Source of the DNA: Candidatus Fermentibacterota bacterium
Lineage (GTDB): Bacteria > Fermentibacterota > Fermentibacteria > Fermentibacterales > Fermentibacteraceae
DNA: 16,547 nucleotides
NCBI GenBank assembly: GCA_012523605.1
Contig: JAAYTY010000002.1
Location: 1-16,547, forward strand
Reading direction: 5' to 3'
In this document: positions 6,399 to 14,784 of the stretch, piece after piece
How the letters are laid out: every line of letters begins with the position of its first letter
Position numbering within the stretch: the stretch's first letter is position 1
The notes under the pieces: model-generated
What the model saw: the letters and a program-made list of their open reading frames with translations, nothing else
Databases searched by the model: none
What the model was told of the DNA's origin: nothing
Program-made: the position numbers and the translations under genes

Positions 6399-7664
6399 TT
6401 GATCCGCCCAGGATTCGTCTTCCGGGTCCTCCGCCACAGGAACTACAGGCTCTACTTCTCGGGCCAGATAGTCTCGATGACAGGCACATGGATGCAGAGG
6501 GTCGCGGAGGGCTGGCTCGTTTACAGGCTCACCGGCTCGGCCCTCGCCCTGGGGACGGTGAGATTCGCCGGCCAGCTCCCCTCGCTCCTGCTGATGCCGG
6601 TCACCGGAGTCTTCGCCGATCAGAGGAACCGTCACAGGATCCTGATCGCGACACAGGCCGGAGCGATGCTCCAGGCCGCGCTTCTGTGCGTGCTTGTTCT
6701 GACGGGCTTCGCGACCGTGGAACTGGTCGCCCTCCTCGCCTTCGCCGGGGGTGTCCTGTTCGCCGTGGAGGCGCCGGCCAGGCAGTCTTTCGTGGTGCAG
6801 ATGGTCCCCGACAGAGAGGATCTGTCGAATGCCATCGCTCTCAACTCGGCGTTGTTCAACACGGCGAGGATAGCGGGGCCTTCGCTGGCGGGCCTGATCG
6901 TCGCCGCTCTGGGAGAGGGCCCTGTGTTCGGCCTCAACTCGATCAGCTATCTCGCGGTCATATACGCGCTCCTGGTCATGAAACCAGGGGTTCAGGAGAC
7001 GAGGCTGCCCCGCGGAAACGTCATGGGGAGCCTCGGACAGGGCGTGGCCTATTCGATGAAGGTTCCCGCCGTCAGAGTCCTGCTGGCGGCGCTGGCCTTC
7101 CAGAGCATCTTCTCCTTCAACTTCATCACGATAATGCCGGTCTTCGCGCGGGAGGTCTTCGGCGGGGACGCCAGAACCCTCGGGTTCCTCCTCGCGGCCG
7201 TTGGCATGGGCGCGATCGCGGGAGCGGTCTTCGTCTCCTCGACTACCAGTCCGAAGACGCTCTGGAGATGGCTGCCCCTCTCCCCGGCGATGCTGTCGGC
7301 GGGGCTGGGCGCCTTCTCGCTCTCGCGCGCGCTCGTGTCGGGTTTGGCCGCACTGCCGCTGGCCGGTTTCGGCATGATAACCTTCATGACCTCGTGCAAC
7401 ACGATCCTCCAGCACCTGGTCCCCGACGACATGAGGGGCAGGGTCATGAGCCTCTACACCTTCTCGGTCATGGGCGCCATGCCGCTGGGAAGCCTGCTCT
7501 GGGGGGCGCTGGCGGAGGCATGGGGGGCGCCGGCGGCGTCATGGTCGGGCTGCGCGGCCGCGGCCCTCGCCTGCGCGGTCATGGCGAGGGTCGCGAGGGT
7601 CATCGAACCGTTCGGGGCGGAGGAACCGGCAGGTGGAACGACGTTCGCGCCGCCGCAGGAATGA
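6399..7664 (+). CDS. MFS transporter, MFS_3 / enterobactin-exporter-like
   Basis: 421 residues with about 12 hydrophobic helices. The N-terminus (FRNY-like HRNYRLYF, then TWMQRVAEGWLVY and LTGSALALG, residues 30-52) is typical of the MFS_3 group that includes EntS. The loop 2-3 signature of the major facilitator superfamily is GVFADQRNRHR (70-80). A second copy-like region, PDDMRGRVMSLY, follows the central loop as expected for the C-terminal half. It is an inner-membrane, proton-coupled exporter; the substrate is unknown. The start is TTG at 6399, with GGAG at 6387-6390 and an 8-base spacer. No siderophore genes are nearby, so iron export is not implied. Confidence 0.9.
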   Translation: MIRPGFVFRVLRHRNYRLYFSGQIVSMTGTWMQRVAEGWLVYRLTGSALALGTVRFAGQLPSLLLMPVTGVFADQRNRHRILIATQAGAMLQAALLCVLVLTGFATVELVALLAFAGGVLFAVEAPARQSFVVQMVPDREDLSNAIALNSALFNTARIAGPSLAGLIVAALGEGPVFGLNSISYLAVIYALLVMKPGVQETRLPRGNVMGSLGQGVAYSMKVPAVRVLLAALAFQSIFSFNFITIMPVFAREVFGGDARTLGFLLAAVGMGAIAGAVFVSSTTSPKTLWRWLPLSPAMLSAGLGAFSLSRALVSGLAALPLAGFGMITFMTSCNTILQHLVPDDMRGRVMSLYTFSVMGAMPLGSLLWGALAEAWGAPAASWSGCAAAALACAVMARVARVIEPFGAEEPAGGTTFAPPQE

Positions 7665-7667
7665 GAG

Positions 7668-7690
7668 CGGCTCCGGCGCAGCCGGAGCCG
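7668..7690. terminator. bidirectional hairpin between convergent genes
   Basis: A perfect 10-bp stem (CGGCTCCGGC / GCCGGAGCCG) with a 3-base loop GCA lies in the 37 bases between the MFS stop and the lipoprotein stop. It is placed to end both convergent transcripts. No run of T follows on either strand. Confidence 0.6.
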
Positions 7691-7701
7691 CCCGTATTCG
7701 T

Positions 7702-8565
7702 CTAACGGCTCCGGGATGCCCCGGAGCGCGGGCTACCGCCTCCGGAGGGAGACTCCGGAACAGCCGGCTCGACACCTCCGGGAGCCGGCGACTTGGAGCC
7801 TTCCCCCGAGGCGTAGACGGAGAAGAACGTGCTCAGATTGATCCTGTTGTCCTCGGACAGGACGCCCGAACCGGTGCGTGACGGCTCCACGGATACGGTC
7901 AGTATCGTGCGCTCCGAGAGGGCCAGGGTCCTGAGGAGGTCCAGCTCTGCGGGGAACAGGACCTCGATCCTGTAGGAACCGTCGCCCCGGGGAACCGGAA
8001 CCAGCCCGGAGGCATCCTCGATGCCGAACGACGCCACGGTCTCCCCGCCGCAGTCTATTCTCAGGATCTCGATGTCCCCGGAGGCGTCGGTCCAGCTCGA
8101 GTGGCTGTCGAATTCCAGCGAGAGGAAGTGCTTCCTCTCGCCCGTGACGGTGTTCCTGCGGGTCTCCGGGTCGAGTTCGACCGTGATATCGGTTCCCCTG
8201 CCGTTTATCGTGTTTCCCAGAACCCTGTAGATGACCAGAGAGTCGATCGGAGCGACCACGGTCTCCAGCCTGGCGGTGCCTGGATGGAGTTCGGTGATCG
8301 AGGACCATCTGCCGGGATGCTCGATTCCTCCTCCCCCCGGACCTCCGGGAGGAACCGGCTCGGAGCCGCCTCCCGGAGGGGGAACGGGAGCGCCGCCGCC
8401 CGGGGGCGGCGCTGGAGCCACCGTCGAATCGCCTGAACTCTCGACGTACACGGTATCCACCCTGGTCTTTCCGCCGCCGGAATAGTCGTAGATGTTCACC
8501 ACGCTTGTGCAGCCGGCGACCGCCGCCAGAACGGCCGCCGCAGTTGCCAAAGCAGGCCTGATCAT
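7702..8565 (-). CDS. lipoprotein with Pro/Gly-rich linker, function unknown
   Basis: 287 residues. The signal peptide has a lipobox AVAG-Cys with the modified cysteine at residue 19, so the mature protein is membrane-anchored. The Thr at +2 does not favour inner-membrane retention, which suggests outer-membrane sorting. Residues about 50-82 form a flexible linker of PPPGGG-type repeats; the matching DNA (about 8320-8410) is correspondingly repetitive. Residues 85-260 look like beta strands of a globular domain, including ITVELDPETRR and LSLEFDSHSSW, that I cannot assign. The C-terminus is a second Gly/Ser/Pro-rich tail. The ATG follows AAGGAAGGG at good spacing. It lies 73 bases downstream of the dehydratase homologue in the same direction, so cotranscription is possible. 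Confidence 0.8.
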   Translation of the reverse strand: MIRPALATAAAVLAAVAGCTSVVNIYDYSGGGKTRVDTVYVESSGDSTVAPAPPPGGGAPVPPPGGGSEPVPPGGPGGGGIEHPGRWSSITELHPGTARLETVVAPIDSLVIYRVLGNTINGRGTDITVELDPETRRNTVTGERKHFLSLEFDSHSSWTDASGDIEILRIDCGGETVASFGIEDASGLVPVPRGDGSYRIEVLFPAELDLLRTLALSERTILTVSVEPSRTGSGVLSEDNRINLSTFFSVYASGEGSKSPAPGGVEPAVPESPSGGGSPRSGASRSR

Positions 8566-8638
8566 CGGATCCCTTCCTTCTCCGCACCCGGAACCACCCG
8601 GATCCTGACCGGTCCTACCCCCCGGGCTCCGCCGGGTT

Positions 8639-9955
8639 TCAGACCCCGGACCCGGCCGTCTGACGCTTCTCTCCGTGCTCCACCAGCTCCCTGAAAGTCT
8701 CGATCCTCACCCTTATCTGCTCGATGTCCTGCTCGCTGTAGTCGGTGACTATCTTGAGCGAGGGGATCGAGAGATCGGCAATGGCCTTGTCCAGAGCCCT
8801 GGACTCGATGTCGTAGCCGTGGCAGTACTGGAGAACGCCGTGGAGTATGCCCGAGACTCCGAATTCGCCGGCCATTCTCCTTACGTTGTCGAACCGCTCG
8901 CTGTTGGGGGAGAAGCAGGCGCAGTCTATGGCGAAGTATCTGTCGGCTATTGCGTCGTACATGGAGTCGAGGTCGCCGGAGCCCTCGTCCACGAGGTCCC
9001 TGTAGTACCTGCTGCCGGTGCAGGATTCGTCGGCCACTATGCGGAGCCCCGACGTCTCGGCGACGTAGTGCAGCTTGGAATAGCCCAATGGGGAGGGGCT
9101 TCCGGCGTAGAGAATGCGGGGGCCCGGCTTCTCGTATGCGCTCACGCCCTTCACGGCCCTGGACTCCAGCTCCTTCTCGAGCCGGCCTGCGGCGGCAAGG
9201 AAGGCGTCGATGTCCATGCTGAGCGCGGTCTGCGAGACCAGGAGGGCGTCGAGCCCGCTTATGGGAGGTTCGGCCAGCATCCTGTATCCGTTGATTCTCT
9301 GCAGAACGCGCCTGCGGTCGTTGACCTTCCTTACGGACCGGGCTAGAGCCTCCTTCTCGATGGGCCTTCCCGCGAGCTTCTCCATTTCTCGCGCGAAGCG
9401 CCTCACCTCCGAGCGCCAGAGCTCCCTGTCAATATCCGTCTTCTTCTGCGGAACCTCCAGCGACGGGAATCCGAGGAGGTCCCACGCCTTCTTCTTGGCG
9501 TCGCACGTGGTCTCGCCTAGCGCGAACTCCTTGAGGGTCTTGTAGGGGCAAGTGCCGCTGAAGGCCAGGCCGAAGGTGGATCTCACGAGGGGGCAGATGT
9601 CCCGGGGGAACATCTTGTCGGCATAGTCCACGGACCAGCCGGTTCCGCCGCACAGCGGCATGGGGATGACACCGGCCGCCAGGGCGATTTCGTCCGGCAC
9701 GTAGATGCAGAATGTCCCGATGGACTTCCCGCCCCTGCGCCTGTGCTCGATTATCTCGGCCACACGGGAGCCGTGCGCCCCGTGGAGCGCGGCGTCGAAC
9801 TCCGACATCGCAAGGGGTCTGTTCCTTCTCGCGAGATGAGTGGTCCTGTGCACCCTCTCGATGGCTTCCAGCATCTGGTCGTGCAGCTCGAGGTTCATGC
9901 CGAGGTCGGCCCACATTCGGCGATATGTCAAGGCTGCCGGATCGGATGCGCTCAT
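8639..9955 (-). CDS. 2-hydroxyacyl-CoA dehydratase family, double-cubane (DCCP/YjiM) type
   Basis: 438 residues, homologous to the D-component of 2-hydroxyacyl-CoA dehydratases. CIYVPDEI (83-90) and GETTCDAKKK (147-156) are characteristic of the double-cubane cluster protein (DCCP) and E. coli YjiM branch. Nine cysteines are present: 83, 102, 121, 136 and 151 in the N-terminal half, and 312, 345, 347 and 378 in the C-terminal half. Both Rossmann-like halves can thus supply cluster ligands. DCCP carries a [8Fe-9S] double cubane reduced by an ATP-dependent activator and reduces small molecules such as acetylene, azide and hydrazine in vitro; the natural substrate is unknown. No BadF/HgdC-type activator occurs in this window, so it must be encoded elsewhere. 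The start at 9955 has GGAGGAGGAACG before it; the frame remains open 32 codons further without family homology. Confidence 0.88.
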   Translation of the reverse strand: MSASDPAALTYRRMWADLGMNLELHDQMLEAIERVHRTTHLARRNRPLAMSEFDAALHGAHGSRVAEIIEHRRRGGKSIGTFCIYVPDEIALAAGVIPMPLCGGTGWSVDYADKMFPRDICPLVRSTFGLAFSGTCPYKTLKEFALGETTCDAKKKAWDLLGFPSLEVPQKKTDIDRELWRSEVRRFAREMEKLAGRPIEKEALARSVRKVNDRRRVLQRINGYRMLAEPPISGLDALLVSQTALSMDIDAFLAAAGRLEKELESRAVKGVSAYEKPGPRILYAGSPSPLGYSKLHYVAETSGLRIVADESCTGSRYYRDLVDEGSGDLDSMYDAIADRYFAIDCACFSPNSERFDNVRRMAGEFGVSGILHGVLQYCHGYDIESRALDKAIADLSIPSLKIVTDYSEQDIEQIRVRIETFRELVEHGEKRQTAGSGV

Positions 9956-10016
9956 CGTTCCTCCTCCGCGGTCCTTCGCCGCGAAGGGCTTCGGACCGCT
10001 CAGGTTCCGGTTCCTC

Positions 10017-10037
10017 CGGAGCCGTGCCCCGGCTCCG
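10017..10037. repeat. hairpin in leader of the dehydratase gene
   Basis: A perfect 8-bp stem (CGGAGCCG / CGGCTCCG) with a 5-base loop, 62 bases upstream of the dehydratase ATG. It could be a second terminator for the cyclase gene or a leader structure. A further imperfect pair, CGGTCC at 9969-9974 with GGACCG at 9992-9997, lies between it and the gene. Confidence 0.35.
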
Positions 10038-10087
10038 CCATGGAAGCTCACGCCCTGAGTGTCCGGATGATCACCGGTCCTCCCTTC

Positions 10088-10110
10088 TCCGGCGCGATGC
10101 CAGCGCCGGA
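10088..10110 (-). terminator. hairpin just after the cyclase gene
   Basis: A perfect 8-bp stem (TCCGGCGC / GCGCCGGA) with a 7-base loop begins 8 bases beyond the cyclase stop codon. It is placed as a terminator but is followed by a purine run rather than U residues. Confidence 0.45.
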
Positions 10111-10117
10111 ACTGGTA

Positions 10118-13100
10118 TCACGCACCCTCCATCCGCTTCAGGAGACGCCTCGCCCTCCAGGGCATGCAGTTCCTTTCGATCTGGGCCAGGCAGGCTTCCC
10201 TCGCAATCCGCAGACTGTCGTCGGAACGCAGTATCCTCCATCTGACGAAGGCCGCTTCGGAAACATACAAAGGGTTTCTCGAGGCTGTGATAACTCCGTC
10301 CAGGAGAGCCACAGCGGCCCCGGGATCCCCGGCGGCCCTCAGCTTCGCCTCGACGATATCCATTTCGTCGGCCAGCCCGGGGTCACCGAAAGCCAGCAGG
10401 CTCCTGGCCTCCTCGAGGCTGGCGCCGGCCGCTTCATTGTCGCCGCTTTCGCTCTGTACATCCGCAAGGATGACGAGGAACGAGCCCAGGTAGTGCGTCA
10501 GAGCCCTCTCCCTGACTATGCGCACGGCGGCTTCGGCGTTGTCCATGGCTTCGTCGAGGAGCTCGAGATTGCGGCAGTGCTCGGCCAGGTTCATCCTCGC
10601 TATGGCCTCGTGCTGGATCGACTTCAGTTCGGCAGCGATCACCGCGGCGCGCCTGTAGCAGTCGAGGGACTCCTCGAACCTCTCGTCGGAGGCCACTACG
10701 GTCCCGAGGTTTCCGAGGGCCATGCAGACCTGGAGTTTGTTGCCCGTTTCGACGGCTATCTCCATCTGTCTCCTCAGGAGCTCCTCGGCTTTCTCGAACT
10801 GCATCCATGCCCTTCGTATGAGCGCGATGTTGCCCAGCACGACGGCTTCGAGGTTCCTGTTGCCCGTTTCTACGGCTCCGGAGCGGACCTCTTCGTAGCA
10901 CTCCAGCGCCCGTTCGAGCTCGCGGATCTCCAGGTAGTAGTTGCCCATGCTTCCGATCGCCCGGAGGATCTGCTCCCTGTCGGTACCCCGCCTGGCCAGG
11001 TCCACACAGGCCCGGTAGAGCTCCGCCGCCCGCTCAATGTTGTCGGACTTCAGCATCTCCAGAGCCTCGATGCTCGCTATCATCGAGCGGAGAGAGAAGT
11101 CCTCCTCGAGATCGAGCTGTGCGGAGGCTTCGCGAAGCAGCCTGAATCCCCTCGCCTCCTCCCCCCGCTCGAGCAGGATCCTTGCGAGCCTGACCAGTAT
11201 CCTCGCGCGCATCCGCGCCTCGAGTTTCCCGGGCTCCTTCAGCGCGAGGTCGAGCTGTTCCACCGCCTCGTCCCACCGGGTGCAATCCGTCAGGAACTCC
11301 GCCATCCTGAGCCTTGCGAGCGCACGGGCGGGTCCGTCGTCGAGCAGTTCGATCAGCCTTGAGTATCTCTCCACGGTCTCGGCGATCATGAAGTTGCCGG
11401 CGGAGAATGCCGCGGCCAGTTCCAGGTATTCGCATGCCCGGGGGATGTCGCCTGCGGCCTCCAGGTGGTAGGCCAGATCTGCGTAGTACCTGCCGTCTCC
11501 CTTATGGCGCCTTTCGATGGACTCGGCCGCCTTCCCGTGGAGCTTGCGCACCCTCGACCGGAGCTGCATCGAGTAGGCCGCGTCCCTAAGCATGGCGTGC
11601 CTGAAGGCATGAATGCCTTCGCCCGCCGGAATCCAGACGGATTCGGTCGTTCCACGGGCTATGACATCGTCCGCCGAGCCTGCGCCCAGCATGTCGGCGA
11701 GAACAGCGGCCTCGAACTGCCTGCCGAGAACGGAGGCTTGCTGTACGGCAGTACGCAGCGCGGGGTCGAATCGGTCTATCCTCGCGATGAGCACACTGCT
11801 CATCCCCGCCGTGGGTATGGGTGCGCCTTCCCGGAGGTCCGTGCCTCCATCGGAGGGACAGGTGTATCCCTGCTCCTTCAGATAGCCGCAGTACTGCTCG
11901 ACGAAGAACGGACAGCCGTCGGAGTGCGCAAGAATGGACTCGACCAGTCTCTTCGAGGGCGGGGAGCCCAGGAGCATCTCGGCCAGATCGGCGGTTTCTT
12001 CCGGTGACAGTGGGCCGAGCCTCAGGGTCACGTCAGGCAGACTGCCGTGCAGAGGGAATTCAGCCTGGGATATCCCCGGGCGGGACGTGAGAATCCAGAG
12101 CAGAGGCTCTCCGGCCATGCCCTCCCGGAGTTCGCCGAACAGAGCGGCGGAGTCGCCGTCCATCCATTGGATGTCCTCGAACACGACTCCGTTCGAACCG
12201 GTCAGCATCAGCGCACGGAACAACGCCATGAGCGACATCCGGATGTTCTCGAACCGGCCGCGGGGGTCGATCCTGTCGAACATGGCGTCCGGCCATCTGA
12301 GCCCGAGCAGGGAACCCAGCGGCTGCAGGGCTCTTTCGAGCGCCCCCTTCAATTCTTCTTTCACGCCTCCACAGGTCGGGGGGATGGAATCCGCGAGCCG
12401 GCAGAGGTATTCCTCCACGGACGCCCTGGCAGCCTCGGCTCCCGTATTCTCGGAGAGTCCCATCTGCCGTCCCAGGAATCTGGAGAACGGGCCGAGGCTC
12501 TTCTGGATCGTTCCGTCGCACTCCAGCACGAGCATCCTCAGATCGCTCCTCTTCGAGAGGAACTCCCCGACGAGCCGGGTCTTGCCCATGCCGGCCTCGC
12601 CGGACAGGTGGACTGTCGCGCCGCCCGCTCCCGCCAGTGCCAGATCGGCCGAACGCGACAGAGCCCCCATCTCCTCCCGGCGTCCCACGAACGGGCCGGC
12701 GGAGGAGACCGCAAACCCGGGCCGGCCGTACGGAGACAGGACGGCGATTCTTCTGTCGTGCGAGATGCCCCTCAGTCTCATCTCCTCGGTCCTGACGGTA
12801 CGGAGTCCGGTGACCCCCGAGAACTCCGGGCCCGCGAGAATCCTGCCGGACACGGCCCTGCCCATAAGCCTCGACGCGAGGTTGACGGAACTCCCGAGAA
12901 CGGTGTAGGTGCACTGGCTTTCGGTGCCGACCAGCCCGGCGAAGACCGGCCCCGTCTCGACACCGGCCCTGACCCGGCCGCTGCACCCGGTAAAAACCTC
13001 CCTGAGGAACCGATCGGCCCTCGCGGCGTCGTCCTCGTGGGAGACCGGCGCTCCGAAGAAGACAAGAAGGCTGAGACCCGCCGGCTTCACCTCGACGCAT

Positions 13101-13849
13101 CCCAGATATCCGCCCATTCTCTCGGAAAGGGACATGACGGACTGGATCAGCCCGGGCGGCGGATCGGTCGGCTGGGGGAGGTCGGGGCACAGGAACACGC
13201 TCGTCACGATTCTGAACTCACCCGCGCCGTCGAGAGAGGCCACACGCCGGGAGACGAAGAAGGACCCGGCATCTTCCTCCGGGATCGCAGAAGGCGGCGG
13301 GTTCGGCCCGGTCATCCTTCCGCCTCTCGCCACCATTGTCGCTCCGGGCGAGCACGAGGCCTGGGCGATGGTTGCATCGTGCAGAGCGGGACCTCTCATG
13401 TAGAAAAGACACCTGTCGGCCGACCGGGCTATTCCCCACCCTATCTCGCCCTCGCAGACTCCTGCTTTCGCGGCTGTTCCGACCTCCACCTCGACGGGAT
13501 ATCTGAGCGCCTGATGGATGCGCTTCGCGATCGAAGCGGCGAAGTCGGCCGTACGGCCCGGGAAGACTCCCGTGATGGAGTCGCCGGCGAATCCGCCGAC
13601 GAACCCCCCCGATTTGCAGATGATTTCAACCGCACTCCCGAGGAGGCCGTTTATCTGGCCTGAGAGTTCCTCGGCGCCATCTGGTCCTCGGAGGGTGAAG
13701 AGTTCGGTCAGCGCCGTGAATCCGGGAATGTCGAAGACCAGGACCGAGCCGCCGAAGGAGCCGGAGAAGCGGCCCGAAGCGGCCATCTCCTCCATGAACG
13801 GAGGCGCGAACTTCCTCAAGGCCTGCACACCGCCCGGGGCGGCGGACAT
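10118..13849 (-). CDS. sAC-like tandem class III adenylyl cyclase with AAA-type ATPase and TPRs
   Basis: 1243 residues from ATG 13849. Domain order is C1 (about 30-180), C2 (about 210-375), P-loop ATPase (Walker A GEAGMGKT 417-424; Walker B VVFED 555-559) and helical repeats from about 780, with regular 40-residue TPRs at 963-1160. This is the architecture of mammalian soluble adenylyl cyclase (ADCY10). C1 keeps the metal aspartates D40 (FDIPGFT) and D90 (AGDS) but has G86 for the substrate Lys, and no Asn/Arg pair. C2 lacks both metal Asps (C221, L259) but keeps K255, T316, N323 and R327 with the sAC spacing (T-7-N-4-R). One composite ATP-cyclising site is therefore predicted, making cAMP in the cytoplasm. 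Start is uncertain: the frame is open to ATG 13993, and neither start has a clear Shine-Dalgarno. Homology starts near residue 10, which favours 13849. Confidence 0.88.
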   Translation of the reverse strand: MSAAPGGVQALRKFAPPFMEEMAASGRFSGSFGGSVLVFDIPGFTALTELFTLRGPDGAEELSGQINGLLGSAVEIICKSGGFVGGFAGDSITGVFPGRTADFAASIAKRIHQALRYPVEVEVGTAAKAGVCEGEIGWGIARSADRCLFYMRGPALHDATIAQASCSPGATMVARGGRMTGPNPPPSAIPEEDAGSFFVSRRVASLDGAGEFRIVTSVFLCPDLPQPTDPPPGLIQSVMSLSERMGGYLGCVEVKPAGLSLLVFFGAPVSHEDDAARADRFLREVFTGCSGRVRAGVETGPVFAGLVGTESQCTYTVLGSSVNLASRLMGRAVSGRILAGPEFSGVTGLRTVRTEEMRLRGISHDRRIAVLSPYGRPGFAVSSAGPFVGRREEMGALSRSADLALAGAGGATVHLSGEAGMGKTRLVGEFLSKRSDLRMLVLECDGTIQKSLGPFSRFLGRQMGLSENTGAEAARASVEEYLCRLADSIPPTCGGVKEELKGALERALQPLGSLLGLRWPDAMFDRIDPRGRFENIRMSLMALFRALMLTGSNGVVFEDIQWMDGDSAALFGELREGMAGEPLLWILTSRPGISQAEFPLHGSLPDVTLRLGPLSPEETADLAEMLLGSPPSKRLVESILAHSDGCPFFVEQYCGYLKEQGYTCPSDGGTDLREGAPIPTAGMSSVLIARIDRFDPALRTAVQQASVLGRQFEAAVLADMLGAGSADDVIARGTTESVWIPAGEGIHAFRHAMLRDAAYSMQLRSRVRKLHGKAAESIERRHKGDGRYYADLAYHLEAAGDIPRACEYLELAAAFSAGNFMIAETVERYSRLIELLDDGPARALARLRMAEFLTDCTRWDEAVEQLDLALKEPGKLEARMRARILVRLARILLERGEEARGFRLLREASAQLDLEEDFSLRSMIASIEALEMLKSDNIERAAELYRACVDLARRGTDREQILRAIGSMGNYYLEIRELERALECYEEVRSGAVETGNRNLEAVVLGNIALIRRAWMQFEKAEELLRRQMEIAVETGNKLQVCMALGNLGTVVASDERFEESLDCYRRAAVIAAELKSIQHEAIARMNLAEHCRNLELLDEAMDNAEAAVRIVRERALTHYLGSFLVILADVQSESGDNEAAGASLEEARSLLAFGDPGLADEMDIVEAKLRAAGDPGAAVALLDGVITASRNPLYVSEAAFVRWRILRSDDSLRIAREACLAQIERNCMPWRARRLLKRMEGA
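10738..10877 (-). repeat. 40-codon TPR repeat visible at DNA level
   Basis: A 20-base segment at 10738-10757 recurs at 10858-10877 with one mismatch, exactly 120 bases (40 codons) apart. It encodes the AVETGN turn of adjacent TPR units in the cyclase C-terminus, so neighbouring repeats are probably recent duplicates. Confidence 0.6.
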
Positions 13850-14013
13850 CTCTGCATCTTGCCGCGGGCTCCCTGCGACTGCATCATCCGTTTTCACAAG
13901 CCGCGACCGGTGCTCCGGCGACGGAGCCGGGCGGCCTTTGCCGAAGGAATCTACGGCTCGTGCCCGGGTGCTGTACAGGCGGAGCCGCGCCATCCGATCC
14001 GAAGGGAGTTTGC
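13850..14013. other. divergent intergenic region between cyclase and SIMPL genes
   Basis: 164 bases between two divergent start codons must hold both promoters unless the cyclase starts upstream at 13993. I find no convincing -35/-10 pair on either strand. AAGGGAG at 14002-14008 is the Shine-Dalgarno of the SIMPL gene. Confidence 0.5.
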
Positions 14014-14736
14014 ATGAAGACGACGCTTGCCTGTCTGCTCATCCTGGCGCTCTCGGCATCCGCGCAGGATTCCCTCGAATCGCCGCGCTGGCTCTCGGTG
14101 ACCGGTTGGGGATACGTCGAGACCAGACCCGATCAGGCCACCGTGACCTTCGGGGTTGAGACGACCGCATACGACCCAGCCACCGCCGTGGAAGAAGCGG
14201 CTGACGCCATGGAGGCGGCCACAAGAGCGGCGGTGAGGGCGGGCGTGGACGAGGACGACATCGTGACCACCTACTACAGCCTCTGGACCGAGGAGGAATA
14301 CGACCCCGTGACCTACGAGTACACGGGCGTGATGATCAACCACGTCACCCAGAGCGTCGCAGCCGAGGTGCGCGATCTGGACGAGATCGGAGACGTCATA
14401 GCCGCCGTCGTCTCGGCCGGAGCCAACAACGTGAGCAGCGTGACGTTCCAGGTGGACGACCTGCAGGCGCTCAAGGACGAGGCGAGGTCGGAGGCCGCCC
14501 GGGATGCGAGGCGAAGGGCGGAACAGATAGCAGGAGCCCTCGGTCTGACGCTGGGCGAGATCACCTCGGTCAGCGAGTACGACTACGGCTACGAGGACTA
14601 CTACTACGACAGCGGGTACTCGGCTTCCACCGTCAGCGTCTATCCCGCGGGCGGAGGGGAGATGGCGGCCCCGTCGATAACCCCCGACATGCTGAAGATA
14701 AGCGCTTCGGTGAGCGTGACCTTCGAGATCAGGTAG
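14014..14736 (+). CDS. secreted SIMPL-domain (DUF541) protein
   Basis: 240 residues. The signal peptide is clear: Lys at 2, a hydrophobic core (LACLLILAL) and a likely signal peptidase I site after ALSASA, before QDS. The mature start, VTGWGYVETRPDQATVTFGVET, is the DUF541/SIMPL opening, followed by the alternating helix-strand pattern and the AQ/ARRRAEQIAGALGLTLG segment typical of the family. It is probably periplasmic; E. coli YggE is a distant relative linked to oxidative stress, but a biochemical role is not established. A Tyr/Asp-rich loop (189-202, seven tyrosines in 14 residues) follows the LGEITSVSE strand. The start at 14014 follows AAGGGAG with a 5-base spacer; the frame opens earlier at 13960, but the signal peptide fixes the start. 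Confidence 0.88.
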   Translation: MKTTLACLLILALSASAQDSLESPRWLSVTGWGYVETRPDQATVTFGVETTAYDPATAVEEAADAMEAATRAAVRAGVDEDDIVTTYYSLWTEEEYDPVTYEYTGVMINHVTQSVAAEVRDLDEIGDVIAAVVSAGANNVSSVTFQVDDLQALKDEARSEAARDARRRAEQIAGALGLTLGEITSVSEYDYGYEDYYYDSGYSASTVSVYPAGGGEMAAPSITPDMLKISASVSVTFEIR

Positions 14737-14759
14737 CGGATTCCGGGCCGGGCGAGGAG

Positions 14760-14779
14760 CGGCGCCTTTCGCGGCGCCG
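14760..14779. terminator. bidirectional hairpin between SIMPL and oligopeptidase genes
   Basis: A perfect 7-bp stem (CGGCGCC / GGCGCCG) around a 6-base loop, extendable by a G-T pair, lies in the 48 bases between two convergent stop codons. A pyrimidine-rich stretch with several T residues follows on the plus strand, but no true U-tract. Confidence 0.5.
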
Positions 14780-14784
14780 TTCCG

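Noticed and set aside
5546..7705. 719-codon plus-strand frame spanning ferritin, DUF3601-like and MFS genes
   Set aside because: It crosses three well-supported genes and both strands; the translation is Arg/Gly-rich with no domain.
8320..8410. G/C-rich repetitive stretch as a possible regulatory or CRISPR-like repeat
   Set aside because: It simply encodes the PPPGGG linker of the lipoprotein in frame; unit lengths are short and there are no spacers.
13850..13993. 48-codon upstream extension of the cyclase gene
   Set aside because: In frame and open, but it lacks a Shine-Dalgarno and resembles no cyclase N-terminus; kept only as a start uncertainty.
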